A DNA stretch of 46,183 bases from Actinomycetota bacterium (GCA_029979265.1 JAPOHW010000024.1:1-46183); one strand, 5' to 3'; shown: positions 24,611-33,838, counted from the stretch's first letter. Notes: generated by a model not told the origin, from the sequence alone. Translations and numbers: made by a program.

Positions 24611-25291
24611 TCAGGACTTCAGCTTGTAGCCGAGACCGCGAATGGTCACGACATAGCTCGGATTCGCCGGATCTGGCTCGATCTTGGTGCGAAGGCGACG
24701 GACGTGGACGTCGACGAGTCTGCCGTCACCGAAGTAGCCGTAGCCCCACACCCGTTCGAGCAGCACCTCGCGGCTCAACACCCGCCCGGGGTTAGAGGCG
24801 AGTTCGACGAGGAGCCTGAATTCGGTTTTGGTGAGGTGGACCTCTTCGTCGGCAAGCCGCACGACCCCCTGGTCGGGGATGATTTCGAGATCGCCGAAGA
24901 CCATCTGGGGTGAGCCCGGATCGAGCGAACGGGCACGGCGCAGTAGCGCACGGATCCGGGCGCTGAGCTCTTTGGGGGCGAACGGTTTGGTCAGGTAGTC
25001 GTCGGCGCCGGCCTCGAGCCCCGCAACGACGTCGTGCGTATCGGCACGGGCGGTCACCATCACGATCGGCACGTCACTGGCGCGACGAATGGAGCGACAC
25101 ACATCGAAACCGTCGATGCCGGGCAGCATGATGTCGATCAAGACGACGTCGGTCGGTTCTCGAGTGAAGGCGTTGAGCGCATCCTCGCCACTGGCAGCCT
25201 CGACAACAGTCCAACCCTCGTCTTCGAGGGCGAGACGAACCGACTGACGGATGCGTTCGTCGTCTTCAACGGTGAGAATGCGCGTGCCCAT
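24611..25291 (-). CDS. mtrA: MtrA-like OmpR-family response regulator
   Basis: The 226-residue protein has a receiver domain with phospho-acceptor Asp53 (VVLIDIMLPGIDGFD), acidic pair EDD, the conserved Lys in LTKPFAPKEL, and a C-terminal winged helix (VHLTKTEFRLLVELASNPGRVLSREVLLERVWGYGYFGDGRLVDVHVRRLR). It is the first gene of the operon with the histidine kinase 11 bp downstream. MtrA is an essential regulator of wall and division genes in mycobacteria. The 58-bp gap upstream holds a GAATCT hexamer, leaving room for a short leader. Confidence 0.9.
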   Translation of the reverse strand: MGTRILTVEDDERIRQSVRLALEDEGWTVVEAASGEDALNAFTREPTDVVLIDIMLPGIDGFDVCRSIRRASDVPIVMVTARADTHDVVAGLEAGADDYLTKPFAPKELSARIRALLRRARSLDPGSPQMVFGDLEIIPDQGVVRLADEEVHLTKTEFRLLVELASNPGRVLSREVLLERVWGYGYFGDGRLVDVHVRRLRTKIEPDPANPSYVVTIRGLGYKLKS

Positions 25292-25349
25292 CAGTGGAAT
25301 GCTTGCAGATTCTCACCGGAGACGGGGGCGCGACGGCAAAAACGCATGA

Positions 25350-26123
25350 TCATTCAGTGAGTCCGAGCGCATCGAGAAGAGCATCGAAGATGGCTGGTGA
25401 CCCGCAGACGAACGGTAGGTTGGGACGACGGTCGCAGCTGAGGCCCCCCGCCTCGTGCACGAGCAATCGGCCGGCGGCGATGTCCCAGTCCTGAACGCCG
25501 ATCTCGAAATAGGCATCGAGGCGGCCCGCAGCGACGCTGCAGCAATCGATCGCAGCACCGCCGAAGCGGCGGATGTCGGCAATGTGGGGGAGCAGGTGGG
25601 CGATGACCTCAGCCTGTTGGGCCCGCACCGCCGGTTGGTAGTTGAAGCCGGTGGCAAGGACTGCCCGATCGAGCCCGAGTGGCGAGCTCACCCGAAGGCG
25701 GTCCTCGTTGCAGAACGCTCCTTCGCCGAGCACGGCGGTGAACCGTTCGTTTCGGATCGGGTCGTGGACGAGACCAACAGCATCAACGCCGTCGACTCGA
25801 GCTGCGATCGAGACGGAAAAGCCGGGAAGGTCGCGAATGAAGTTCGTGGTTCCGTCGATCGGGTCGATCACCCACACCACGCCGGTCGTACCCGGCTCGA
25901 CCGTGCCTTCCTCGCCGAGGAACCCGTCGTGGGGTCGAGTCCGTCGAATGGTGCCGGTGATGGTCGTCTCGGCCCACCGATCCATGGCGGTGACCATGTC
26001 GGTGGCCGATGACTTTGTGTCGATCCCGAGATCATTGCGAGCGTCGTCAGCAGTGAGCGTCGGGACGACGGCATCGGCCGCAGCAATCGCGACAGCGCGC
26101 AGTTCGTGGAGATCGACGGTCAT
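25350..26123 (-). CDS. Inositol monophosphatase family phosphatase
   Basis: The 257-residue protein carries the metal-binding motifs of the IMPase superfamily: GEEGTV, WVIDPIDGTTNFIRDLPGFSVSIA and WDIAAGRLLVHEAGG. It dephosphorylates a small phosphomonoester with Mg2+; inositol 1-phosphate, histidinol phosphate and fructose bisphosphate are all handled by relatives. The ATG at 26123 overlaps the stop of the small upstream membrane-protein gene by one base (TGATG). Its proximity to mannosyltransferase genes favours, but does not prove, a role in inositol lipid supply. Confidence 0.88.
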   Translation of the reverse strand: MTVDLHELRAVAIAAADAVVPTLTADDARNDLGIDTKSSATDMVTAMDRWAETTITGTIRRTRPHDGFLGEEGTVEPGTTGVVWVIDPIDGTTNFIRDLPGFSVSIAARVDGVDAVGLVHDPIRNERFTAVLGEGAFCNEDRLRVSSPLGLDRAVLATGFNYQPAVRAQQAEVIAHLLPHIADIRRFGGAAIDCCSVAAGRLDAYFEIGVQDWDIAAGRLLVHEAGGLSCDRRPNLPFVCGSPAIFDALLDALGLTE

Positions 26124-26404
26124 CAGGTGTCTTCGGGTTCGTGTGCAGCTCGCTGGGCTTCGGTGGCCTCCCACTCGCTCATGGCCCGAAGGGTCAGCAC
26201 TGCGACGATGGCCACGCCCCCTGCTGCGAGTGCGGCAGCCCCGATGCCGGTCAAGCCGGCGTACGTCGTGCAGCCGGCGTCGCATTGAAGGTCCATGACG
26301 GCGTAGCCGATCAATCCGCCGCATAGGCCAGCAACGACAATGGCCACCACGGCCAGGATCCGTGCGAAGAGGGGAGGAGCGGCCGACGGAGGGGACGAGG
26401 ACAT
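26123..26404 (-). CDS. Small two-helix membrane protein, unknown
   Basis: The 93-residue product has two hydrophobic segments (ARILAVVAIVVAGLCGGLIGYAVM and GLTGIGAAALAAGGVAIVAVLTL) around a short loop with two Cys (QCDAGCTTY), and a charged C-terminal tail. TAGACT (26418-26413) lies 8 nt before the ATG at 26404, so the transcript is probably leaderless. It is coupled to the phosphatase gene. No family recognised. Confidence 0.7.
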   Translation of the reverse strand: MSSSPPSAAPPLFARILAVVAIVVAGLCGGLIGYAVMDLQCDAGCTTYAGLTGIGAAALAAGGVAIVAVLTLRAMSEWEATEAQRAAHEPEDT

Positions 26405-26412
26405 TGCTGTGA

Positions 26413-26418
26413 AGTCTA
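26413..26418 (-). promoter_or_regulatory. -10 element of the small membrane protein–IMPase operon
   Basis: TAGACT on the minus strand lies 8 nt before the ATG at 26404. The opposite strand carries TAAAGT (26457-26462), 9 nt before the divergent GTG at 26472. Confidence 0.4.
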
Positions 26419-26471
26419 CCGAGGCAGTGATGGCTCGAACCGGCGAGTCATGGCCGTAAAGTTCAGACGCT

Positions 26472-27209
26472 GTGCGCACGCTGGTCGTCCTTCCCACGTT
26501 CAACGAGGCCGCCAACATCGAAGAGGTGTTGCGCCAGGTGCGCGCGTCAGTACCTGCGGCCGACATGCTGGTCGTGGATGACTCGAGTCCGGACGGCACA
26601 GCCGATCTGGCCGAGGGCATCGGACGCGAACTCGGGTCGGTCGAGGTGCTGCGACGACCTGCGAAGTCCGGCCTCGGGTCTGCCTATCGAGACGGCTTTC
26701 GTCTTGGGCTCACCCGGGGCTATGACGTGATGGTCGAGATGGACTCCGACCTCTCACACGACCCCGGGAGCCTGCCAGCCCTTCTTGCTGCAGTGGAGCA
26801 GGGTGCCTCGCTGGCGCTTGGCAGTCGGTATGTCCCCGGCGGTTCGATTCCTGACTGGTCGTGGTACCGCCGTGCCCTTTCCCGTTGGGGGAACCGGTAC
26901 GCAGCTCGTGTCCTTGGTCTTGGGATCACTGATGCAACGAGTGGCTTTCGCGCCTACACCGCCGACGTGCTGGCAGCGGTTGCCATCGACGACGTCCGTG
27001 CGGACGGGTACGGCTTTCAGATCGAGATGGCATACCGGGTTTTGCGCTGCGGGGGTACCATCACCGAGGTGCCGATCTCGTTCACCGATCGAGTTCGTGG
27101 CGAGTCGAAAATGTCCAGCCGCATCATTGCGGAGGCCCTGGTGCTGGTGACAGGGTGGGGCCTTCGAGATCAACTCCGGAAACTCCGAAAATTTCCGAAA
27201 TTTCGTTAA
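26472..27209 (+). CDS. Polyprenol-phosphate mannosyltransferase-like GT2
   Basis: The 245-residue family 2 glycosyltransferase shows VVLPTFNEAANIEEVL, VVDDSSPDGTADLA, GLGSAYRDGF, the metal-binding DSDLSHDP, and GSRYVPGGSIPDWSWYRRALSRWGNRYA. This matches DPM1/Ppm1, which makes polyprenyl-phosphate mannose from GDP-mannose at the inner membrane face. It lacks the extra membrane domain of some family members. The GTG at 26472 begins the conserved strand. The product would serve lipoglycan or protein mannosylation. Confidence 0.88.
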   Translation: MRTLVVLPTFNEAANIEEVLRQVRASVPAADMLVVDDSSPDGTADLAEGIGRELGSVEVLRRPAKSGLGSAYRDGFRLGLTRGYDVMVEMDSDLSHDPGSLPALLAAVEQGASLALGSRYVPGGSIPDWSWYRRALSRWGNRYAARVLGLGITDATSGFRAYTADVLAAVAIDDVRADGYGFQIEMAYRVLRCGGTITEVPISFTDRVRGESKMSSRIIAEALVLVTGWGLRDQLRKLRKFPKFR

Positions 27210-27235
27210 AGAACCGCTTCAGAGAGTCCGATACT
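27206..27235 (+). promoter_or_regulatory. Promoter of the RodZ-like gene
   Basis: TTAAAG (27206-27211) and GATACT (27230-27235) are 18 nt apart. Only 6 nt separate the -10 from the ATG at 27242 and no ribosome-binding site is seen, so this should be leaderless. The -35 overlaps the end of the preceding gene and its AT-rich palindrome CGAAATTTCG (27196-27205). Confidence 0.5.
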
Positions 27236-27241
27236 CCTCCC

Positions 27242-28000
27242 ATGCAGAACGAATCGGCAACGCTTGTACCGCCCCGGCGCCTCGGATCGCTCCTGCGTGA
27301 GGCCCGTATTGACAAGGGTCTCGAGCTCGAGGACATCGCTGCGCGTCACCCCGAGTTCACCGTGGTCGATATCGACGATCTCGAGCTCGGTCGTCGCACG
27401 CTCACCGATGCTCAGCTCAAGGAAGTCATGGCGGCGTACGGTCTCGACGAGGCCAGTCTGGTGCCGACCCGCTCCAAGCTCGTGATCGATCTCGACGAGG
27501 GTCGGATGGCCGTCGAGGAGTCCCAGGTTTCGACCGATGGGCTCTCCGGACCCGACGAAATCCTCGCTCGGTACCTTGCCTTCGTCTATCACCTTCGCAA
27601 CATGCCGGTCGGCTCGCCGATCCCGCTTCGCGATGTCGATCTCGAGGTGCTGTCGACCGCCCTCGAGATCGAGACGATCGACATCGAAGAGCGCCTGAAG
27701 CGTCTGATGAGCGACGAGGAAGCGATCACGAAGTCGCAGCAGCGCTTCCGTGGTCGGATGCTTCTGCCGCTGGCCGGTGTTGTGCTCGCTGCCTGTTCTG
27801 CCGGCGTGCTCGTCTTCGTCGCCAGCTCCAATGACGCAGCCCAGCCGAACGCGACAGGGACCCAGACCGATGTGTCGACGCCCGCAATCGCCGCACCCGC
27901 TGTCGTGACCGACATCGGCGCCGGCGGGGCGCTTGCCATCGCTGCAAGCGTCGAGACCCAGCTCGGCAGCGCCGTGGTCGAGGTGAACACCGGTAGCTGA
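27242..28000 (+). CDS. RodZ-like membrane protein with cytoplasmic HTH
   Basis: The 252-residue protein begins with a helix-turn-helix of the Xre/HTH_25 type (LGSLLREARIDKGLELEDIAARHPEFTVVDIDDLELGRR), has an alpha-helical middle region, a single TM helix at about residues 175-197 (RMLLPLAGVVLAACSAGVLVFVA), and a low-complexity Ala/Thr-rich outer tail. The layout resembles RodZ, which links cell-shape machinery to the membrane, but sequence similarity is limited to the HTH. It could instead be a membrane-bound regulator. Confidence 0.7.
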   Translation: MQNESATLVPPRRLGSLLREARIDKGLELEDIAARHPEFTVVDIDDLELGRRTLTDAQLKEVMAAYGLDEASLVPTRSKLVIDLDEGRMAVEESQVSTDGLSGPDEILARYLAFVYHLRNMPVGSPIPLRDVDLEVLSTALEIETIDIEERLKRLMSDEEAITKSQQRFRGRMLLPLAGVVLAACSAGVLVFVASSNDAAQPNATGTQTDVSTPAIAAPAVVTDIGAGGALAIAASVETQLGSAVVEVNTGS

Positions 28001-28049
28001 TCCCAGACCACAGCCTGCGGCGGTCCGGATGGGCTGCCATGCTGGCGGT

Positions 28050-28538
28050 ATGCGCCGCTGGAAGGTTGCCGGGGGATTGTTGACCGAGAACGACGGGCTC
28101 TTGCTCGTTGCGAACCGCCGCCGCAATGGCAGCGTCGACTGGTCGACTCCAGGTGGTGTGATCGACGACGGCGAGTCTGCCTTGGATGCGCTCAGCCGCG
28201 AGGTGGCCGAAGAGACGAATCTGGTCGTCTCCGGCTGGGACGAACTGTGCTGGACCGTCGAGGTGGACTTCGTCGATCTGGACATGCACCTGCACGTCGA
28301 GGTCCACCGAGCTGCCGGTTGGTCAGGAGAGCTTGCCTTCGACGACCCCGACGGCATCGTGCACGATGGCGGGTTCCACGACAACCGTGGCGTGGCCGAA
28401 CGCTTGGCCGGTGCGGCTCGCTGGGTAGCTGAGCCCTTGCAGGCCTGGCTCACCAGTGACTTCGAAGGGCGTCCCCACTTCCGCTATCGGGCGACCGGTC
28501 TCGCCGGAGATCTTCGCGCCGAGCGTCTCCGGCCGTGA
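28050..28538 (+). CDS. Nudix hydrolase
   Basis: The 162-residue protein has an exact Nudix box, GGVIDDGESALDALSREVAEETNL, near residues 36-60. Nudix enzymes hydrolyse nucleoside diphosphates linked to another group, such as oxidised dNTPs. The gene overlaps dinB by 4 nt (GTGA), so a role in sanitising the nucleotide pool or damage tolerance is plausible but inferred. The ATG at 28050 starts the beta-strand that precedes the fold. Confidence 0.88.
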   Translation: MRRWKVAGGLLTENDGLLLVANRRRNGSVDWSTPGGVIDDGESALDALSREVAEETNLVVSGWDELCWTVEVDFVDLDMHLHVEVHRAAGWSGELAFDDPDGIVHDGGFHDNRGVAERLAGAARWVAEPLQAWLTSDFEGRPHFRYRATGLAGDLRAERLRP

Positions 28539-29815
28539 CGCAGGCTCCACTTGTGGGCCGCCCACCCGACGGATCTCTCGGGTTCATCCATGTGGACATG
28601 GATGCGTTTTTTGCGTCATGCGAACTGCTACGCCGGCCCGAGTTGCGGCTGAAACCGGTAGTCGTCGGTGGCACGGGTGATCGGGGGGTCGTCGCCGCCG
28701 CCAGTTACGTCGCTCGAACGTTCGGCATCCACTCGGCCATGCCTTCCTCGCAAGCTCGTCGCTTGTGTCCGCACGCAGTGTTCCTGCCCGGAGATCATCA
28801 GTACTACAGCGAGATCTCCCGCCGAGTGATGGAACTCTTCGGCGACATCACGCCGTTGGTTGAACCCCTGTCTCTCGACGAGGCATTCCTCGATGTGCGG
28901 GGGGCCCTCCACGGGACGCATCACGCCCCCGACATCGGCAGCATGATCCGCCGTCGTGTGTTCGAAGCCGAAGGTCTGACGTGTTCGGTAGGGGTCGCCA
29001 CCAACAAGTTCCTGGCGAAGTTGGCGACCGAGCGAGCCAAGCCTCGGGCCACCCCCGAAGGTCCGAAGTTCGGTTCTGGTGTCCATGTCGTCGAGCCTGG
29101 TGGAGAGCTCGAATTTCTCCACCCGATGGCGGTTCGCGATCTGTGGGGAGTCGGACCGGCAACGGAAGCGAAGCTCTCGCGAATGGGGATCGAAACGGTC
29201 GGAGACCTGGCCCTCCAACCACGTCAACGGCTCGAGGCGAGTCTCGGTCTCGCATCAGGTCGCCATCTCCATCAACTGGCGCACGCAATCGATGTCCGAC
29301 CCGTCATCGTCGATCCGCGAGCGAAGTCGATCGGTCACGAGGAGACCTTCCCTCGTGACCTCGCAGATGGCCCGGTTCTGCGCAGAGAACTCGTGCGGTT
29401 GGCCGATGCGGTGGCCACTCGGTTGCGTTCGGCAGGTGTCGCCGGCCGTACGGTCACGATCAAGGTTCGCTTCGGTGATTTCACGACGATCACCCGCGCC
29501 CAGACGTCGGCCGAGCCGGTCGATGGTGCGACGGCGATCCTCCGCACGGCTGAGGCCCTGCTCGACAAGGTCGACACCGGTTCGGGTGTGCGGTTGTTGG
29601 GGGTGAGTGTGAGCCAGCTCGCCGAGCCGGTTGCCTACCAGTTGACGCTCGACGATGCGGCCGGACCGGGCTGGAACGAGGCTGACGATGTGGTCGAGGA
29701 GATCCGGGGCAGATTCGGCGGCGACGCGATCGGTCCGGCGAGTCTTGCGAAGCCCGGGGGCGGTCTCGACCGAATGGAACGTGGTCAACAGCAGTGGGGT
29801 CCCGACGACCTCTGA
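28535..29815 (+). CDS. dinB: DNA polymerase IV (Y-family)
   Basis: The 426-residue protein has the Y-family catalytic motifs FIHVDMDAFFASCE and PLSLDEAFLDV, the HhH region DLWGVGPATEAKLSRMGIETVGDLA, and the little-finger domain (KSIGHEETFPRDL…TVTIKVRFGDFTTITR). It performs error-prone translesion synthesis. There is no C-terminal beta-clamp motif that I can name with confidence. The GTG at 28535 overlaps the Nudix gene. I see no SOS box in front of this pair. Confidence 0.94.
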   Translation: MTQAPLVGRPPDGSLGFIHVDMDAFFASCELLRRPELRLKPVVVGGTGDRGVVAAASYVARTFGIHSAMPSSQARRLCPHAVFLPGDHQYYSEISRRVMELFGDITPLVEPLSLDEAFLDVRGALHGTHHAPDIGSMIRRRVFEAEGLTCSVGVATNKFLAKLATERAKPRATPEGPKFGSGVHVVEPGGELEFLHPMAVRDLWGVGPATEAKLSRMGIETVGDLALQPRQRLEASLGLASGRHLHQLAHAIDVRPVIVDPRAKSIGHEETFPRDLADGPVLRRELVRLADAVATRLRSAGVAGRTVTIKVRFGDFTTITRAQTSAEPVDGATAILRTAEALLDKVDTGSGVRLLGVSVSQLAEPVAYQLTLDDAAGPGWNEADDVVEEIRGRFGGDAIGPASLAKPGGGLDRMERGQQQWGPDDL

Positions 29816-29907
29816 CTGGTGGTCGTCTCGGTTGGATCGGTGCACAGCCCGCGTTGTTGAAGCGGGGGCCGTGTGAGAGAATGACGCATCGAGCAAGGAG
29901 GGCCGGC

Positions 29908-30294
29908 GTGCCGCTCAGTGAGGACGAACAGCGAATCCTCAGCGAAATCGAGGACCATCTCTACGAGTCCGACCCCGCACTTGCGCGTGAGGTCGCGCAG
30001 ACCACCATCTACACGCATGCGTTCCGAGGTCTCAAGTGGGCTGCGCTCGTCTTCGTTGCCGGCACGGCTGCGATGATTGCGCTGCTGTCGCTCAGTTTCC
30101 TTGCCTCGTTTGTCAGCGTGTTGGTGATGCTTGGTGCCCTCCTCTGGTTCGTCGACAATGCGCGCAAGCTTGGTCGCGCAGGTCTCGAGCAGATGACGTC
30201 TGCGGCGCGGTCTGCCGGGTTGAAGGACGCAGTGGGTGGAACCGGAGCAAAGCTTCGTGACCGGTTCAACCGCCAAGAGAGCGACGATCTCTAA
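29908..30294 (+). CDS. DUF3040 membrane protein
   Basis: The 128-residue product begins VPLSEDEQRILSEIEDHLYESDPALAREV, the hallmark of DUF3040, followed by two adjacent TM helices (LKWAALVFVAGTAAMIALLSLSFLASFVSVLVMLGALLWFV) and an amphipathic tail. The GTG at 29908 was chosen because GGAGG lies 7 nt upstream (AAGGAGG at 29895-29901); the longer frame upstream has no support. DUF3040 genes commonly lie by dinB or the mraZ cluster in actinobacteria. Function unknown. Confidence 0.88.
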   Translation: MPLSEDEQRILSEIEDHLYESDPALAREVAQTTIYTHAFRGLKWAALVFVAGTAAMIALLSLSFLASFVSVLVMLGALLWFVDNARKLGRAGLEQMTSAARSAGLKDAVGGTGAKLRDRFNRQESDDL

Positions 30295-30348
30295 GGTCGA
30301 TTCGGTGGTTGCCTGGCCGGGCGATCATTGCTGGCCAAGCGATCATTG

Positions 30349-32676
30349 TCAGTGCTGAAGGATGGTGCGGGGATCGAGTGCGTCCCCGACTTTCCGCTTC
30401 CACTGCACCTGGTCGCGGCAGACAGTGCCGATTGCCGACGCGGCTGCTTCGGCTCGTTGGGCGTGGGACCCAGGATCGGCGGGGGTGGAGTAGCGAAGGA
30501 TCGTGACCGACTCGGCGAGATCATCGATCGGGCCGACCGGCCGAGGTGCGCTGAGGGTGCGCTCCGCGAACTCGTAGGCGGTTTCTGAGGGCTCAGGCTC
30601 GATCCCGACCAGTCGAAGCGCAGCGGCCGCCTCGTCCCATGCGAATTCGCTGCGACCGAGCGGATCGTGGGCGATACGGCTGAAGCGGCGACGCCGAATG
30701 ACAGCGCGAAGGATCGGTACGACACTGAAGATGCCCAACGCACCGAGGAGGGCGAGCGCGAAGCGAATGAAGCGCCCCGACCGGTTCGGCCCCGGTTCGT
30801 CCGTCACCGCCTCGGGGTCGAAGTCGGCCGGATCCAGTCCATCAAGGAAGTCATCAGGAAGCTGCTGGTCGGGGATGAACGAGTTGTCGTCGGGGGCAAT
30901 CGGAACCGTGCTCGGTGGTGGTGCTGCCCCTCCACGGTTCACTTCGTCGTTTTCGAAGAGCTGGGCGGGCGATTGCCCGGTGATGTCGCTGTCGCCGGCG
31001 GGAGCTCGTCCCGGGGTGGGATCAAAGACGACCCAGCCTGCACCCGCAAAGTAGACCTCGGGCCAGGCATGCGCATGCTCACCGCGTACGACGTATTCCT
31101 GACGGGCATCGTTCCACTCGCCCCAGGTGAAGCCGACAGCGACGCGGGCCGGGAGGCCAACAGAGCGGGCCATCGACGCAAAAGTCGATGCGAACTGTTC
31201 GCAGTAGCCCGCTTCGACGACGAAGAGAAAGTCCTCGATGCTGTTGACGTCGTGACGTTGGGCCACGTTCAGGTCGTACTCGAACTTGGCCGGATCGAGG
31301 AAGTGATCCTGGAGGAGGCGGGCACGCTCGTAGTCCGATGTGGCCCCGGCGGTGATCTCGTCGGCATACGAGGCGATCGTGTCGGGCCAACAGCGATCGG
31401 CCGAGGTCTGCCCAGAACTGCACGACGGGGGAAGTGCGGTGTACTCGGCAATGAACTGTTCATCGAGACCGGCAGTGGCGTCGATGGGGAGCAAGGCAGG
31501 GGAGTAGTCAGGAACCCGCGACTCGAGGATGTAGGTGAAGCCTCGGGCGGCATCTTCTTCGGATTCCCTGGTCACGACGAGCGCGCCGGTTTCGATCTCG
31601 TATTCGAGCCCGATCCCCTCGGAGTCGACCAGGGCGGCGACCTCGTAGGCCGCTGGGAGGTAGATACCGCCGAGTGAGCGGGTGGTGATTTCCTGTCGGA
31701 TCGTCCGACGGGGAATCGTCTCGTCGATGTCGGAGCCGACCGGACCGCGAACGTCGTCGAAGTTGCTCGATCGGCTCCACGAGCGTCCGTCGAATGACGT
31801 CAGCGCCATCTGTCGCCAGTAGCTGCGGTCGGATGGATCCGACACCTTGACCGAGAACATTTCGAACTGGCTCTGTTCGACCAGATTGGCATTGATCTCG
31901 ACGAGGGGACTGAGCACGCGACGCGGCTCAGGCCCGTTGTCCCATTCGCTCGGATCGAGGAGTTGGTCGCCAGCGTCGGGTACTTCGGGACCAGTGACGA
32001 TACCGATGGTGATGGCGAGCGTCGCAGCGATCACGCCACTGCGAAGGGTGGCGGACAATCCAGCCGTGCTGCCGGACGCAACCCAGATCTCGTCGCGGGC
32101 TCGGCGAGCAAGGCGCGTGGTCAAGATGAGCGCTGCGACTGAGGCTGCGTAAAGACCTCCGTGGAGGAGGGGCTGACTCCCGTCCCCGAGCAAGGTACTG
32201 AACACGAAGATGGTGCTGGCAGGGGCAATCGTCTCGACCAGGCTTCGAAGCCGAAAAGCCGCCCAGTCGGCAAGCGCGGCTGTCCACCAGAGCGCCGCGC
32301 CGGCGATGACGACGAAGCCGCGAACAGGGTCGACCGGTGCAACTTCGGCCGAGAAGGTCGTTTGCGCCAGTGAGAGATCGTTGCGAAGAAGGTCGAGTGT
32401 CTCTCGTGAGGGGAAGATCTGGCCGGCAGTCTCGGGAAAGAGGAGAACGTTGCCAACCACGAGCAGGGCTGCGCCGGAGACGACAACTGACACGGCGAAG
32501 CCGAGGCCGGTACGGCGACACACGATGGCGATCAGATGTGAGCCACCCACGAGGATGAGCAGATCGGGTTCGTAGCTGTCGGTGGTGAAGAGTCGCTCGA
32601 GCCCGAGCGCCACGGCGACGGTCAGGGCAACGACGGCGAGTTCGTTGAGCGTCTCGGTCCACCGCGAACTGCTCAC
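30349..32676 (-). CDS. TgpA-like membrane transglutaminase
   Basis: The 775-residue protein has six or so N-terminal TM helices (DUF3488 region, residues 10-215), a large extracellular transglutaminase-like domain with the catalytic triad Cys (AGYCEQFAS, near 490), His (GEHAHAWPEVYF, near 534) and Asp (VFDPTPG, near 549), then a TM helix near 620-645 and a C-terminal cytoplasmic DUF4129-like tail. Its start overlaps the DUF58 stop by 4 nt. MoxR-DUF58-transglutaminase trios are widespread; the target substrate is unknown. Confidence 0.9.
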   Translation of the reverse strand: MSSSRWTETLNELAVVALTVAVALGLERLFTTDSYEPDLLILVGGSHLIAIVCRRTGLGFAVSVVVSGAALLVVGNVLLFPETAGQIFPSRETLDLLRNDLSLAQTTFSAEVAPVDPVRGFVVIAGAALWWTAALADWAAFRLRSLVETIAPASTIFVFSTLLGDGSQPLLHGGLYAASVAALILTTRLARRARDEIWVASGSTAGLSATLRSGVIAATLAITIGIVTGPEVPDAGDQLLDPSEWDNGPEPRRVLSPLVEINANLVEQSQFEMFSVKVSDPSDRSYWRQMALTSFDGRSWSRSSNFDDVRGPVGSDIDETIPRRTIRQEITTRSLGGIYLPAAYEVAALVDSEGIGLEYEIETGALVVTRESEEDAARGFTYILESRVPDYSPALLPIDATAGLDEQFIAEYTALPPSCSSGQTSADRCWPDTIASYADEITAGATSDYERARLLQDHFLDPAKFEYDLNVAQRHDVNSIEDFLFVVEAGYCEQFASTFASMARSVGLPARVAVGFTWGEWNDARQEYVVRGEHAHAWPEVYFAGAGWVVFDPTPGRAPAGDSDITGQSPAQLFENDEVNRGGAAPPPSTVPIAPDDNSFIPDQQLPDDFLDGLDPADFDPEAVTDEPGPNRSGRFIRFALALLGALGIFSVVPILRAVIRRRRFSRIAHDPLGRSEFAWDEAAAALRLVGIEPEPSETAYEFAERTLSAPRPVGPIDDLAESVTILRYSTPADPGSHAQRAEAAASAIGTVCRDQVQWKRKVGDALDPRTILQH

Positions 32677-33836
32677 TGCCCCACAACCCTGCGACTGCCC
32701 AGGTTCCAGTTGGTGGCGAGTTGACCGGGCCCGGTCAGGTGGATCCAGTCACCTGCGCTGCGTGGCGCAGCCGTCCCTGTGCCCCACGCGAGTGCGTCGA
32801 CCGTGATGACCACAGTTGCTCGCAGACGGGTTGCGAGTCGCCGTCGGGAACCCGCATCGGAGGCGATGTCAGGATCGGCGCTGATCGCCACGACGGTGCC
32901 GCCACCGGACGGAACGGCCGGGTGGAGACGTTCGGAACCGCCGTCGAGCAGGGCCAGGAACTCGAGGAGACCGTCGAGCGATGCCATACCGGTGACAAGT
33001 GGTGTCGTGCGGCCGTCGGTAGTCTCGATCCGGGTTGCATCGCCCGACTCGAGGACGGCAGCGGCGATTGAACCGGCGATGGAAGCGGTTGCGTCGATCG
33101 CCGTGGCGGCGTCACCCGGGGGACGGGTGTCGATGACGAGCGACAGTCGACCATGCCGGGGCGGGCGGAACTGGCGTACTTGCAGTTCGCCGTGACGTGC
33201 CGATGACGGCCAGTGGATCTTTCGAAGATCGTCACCGGGCACGTACTCGCGTAGACCGTCGAACTCCTCGTCGCTCAAACCGAGGCTTTGTCGAAGATCC
33301 TCACCGATCAATGGATCGTCACCTGCGGGAATGCGAAGCGGGGGCAGCGACTCGATCGGCGGGTGGACGACCAGTCGGACTCGTGTCTCGAGGTGGTGGC
33401 GGCGCCGGGCAAGGCCGAGTCCGTCGGTGTCTTCGATGCGGATCGGACCAAGGGTGAGTACACCCCGTCGGGTCGTGGGAAGGCGATATGCGCCGTGCAC
33501 TCGTCCGCCGTTGCGGGCAACTGGTGCCAGTGACAGCGTCACACCGCGACTGCCGCTCACTGCATCATGCAGTGTCATCACCGGTGTTCGGTACGGCGCA
33601 TGGTTGACGATCTCGAGGTCGATGCGCGCAGGTTCACCGGCCGGAACCTGCGGAGGCGTGAGTTGGCGGGTGATCGTCACGCGGCTGGGGACCATGCTTC
33701 GCATCAACACGGCGATGATGACGGCTCCGACGGCGCCCAGCCCGACCACGAGGAACTCAATTGCGCCGAACAAGCGACCGGCGACCACGAAACCACTGCC
33801 GCCGATGAGGACACCCCACCCGGCTCGGGTGGGCAT
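32673..33836 (-). CDS. DUF58 membrane protein
   Basis: The 387-residue protein has two N-terminal TM segments (GWGVLIGGSGFVVAGRLFG and LVVGLGAVGAVIIAVLM), a beta-rich region, and the DUF58 core FDGLREYVPGDDLRKIHWPSSARHGELQVRQFRPPRHGRLSLVIDTR, a degenerate von Willebrand-type region. It lies 2 bp after the MoxR gene and overlaps the transglutaminase gene. It probably works as a partner or client of the MoxR ATPase. Confidence 0.9.
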   Translation of the reverse strand: MPTRAGWGVLIGGSGFVVAGRLFGAIEFLVVGLGAVGAVIIAVLMRSMVPSRVTITRQLTPPQVPAGEPARIDLEIVNHAPYRTPVMTLHDAVSGSRGVTLSLAPVARNGGRVHGAYRLPTTRRGVLTLGPIRIEDTDGLGLARRRHHLETRVRLVVHPPIESLPPLRIPAGDDPLIGEDLRQSLGLSDEEFDGLREYVPGDDLRKIHWPSSARHGELQVRQFRPPRHGRLSLVIDTRPPGDAATAIDATASIAGSIAAAVLESGDATRIETTDGRTTPLVTGMASLDGLLEFLALLDGGSERLHPAVPSGGGTVVAISADPDIASDAGSRRRLATRLRATVVITVDALAWGTGTAAPRSAGDWIHLTGPGQLATNWNLGSRRVVGQ

Positions 33837-33838
33837 GA

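Noticed and set aside
27196..27205. AT-rich palindrome CGAAATTTCG
   Set aside because: It is explained by the final Lys/Phe codons of the mannosyltransferase gene; it may touch the next promoter but there is no further evidence that it is an operator.
28717..28726. CGAACGTTCG as a further SOS box before or within dinB
   Set aside because: The half-sites are directly joined without the 4-nt spacer and lie inside coding sequence.
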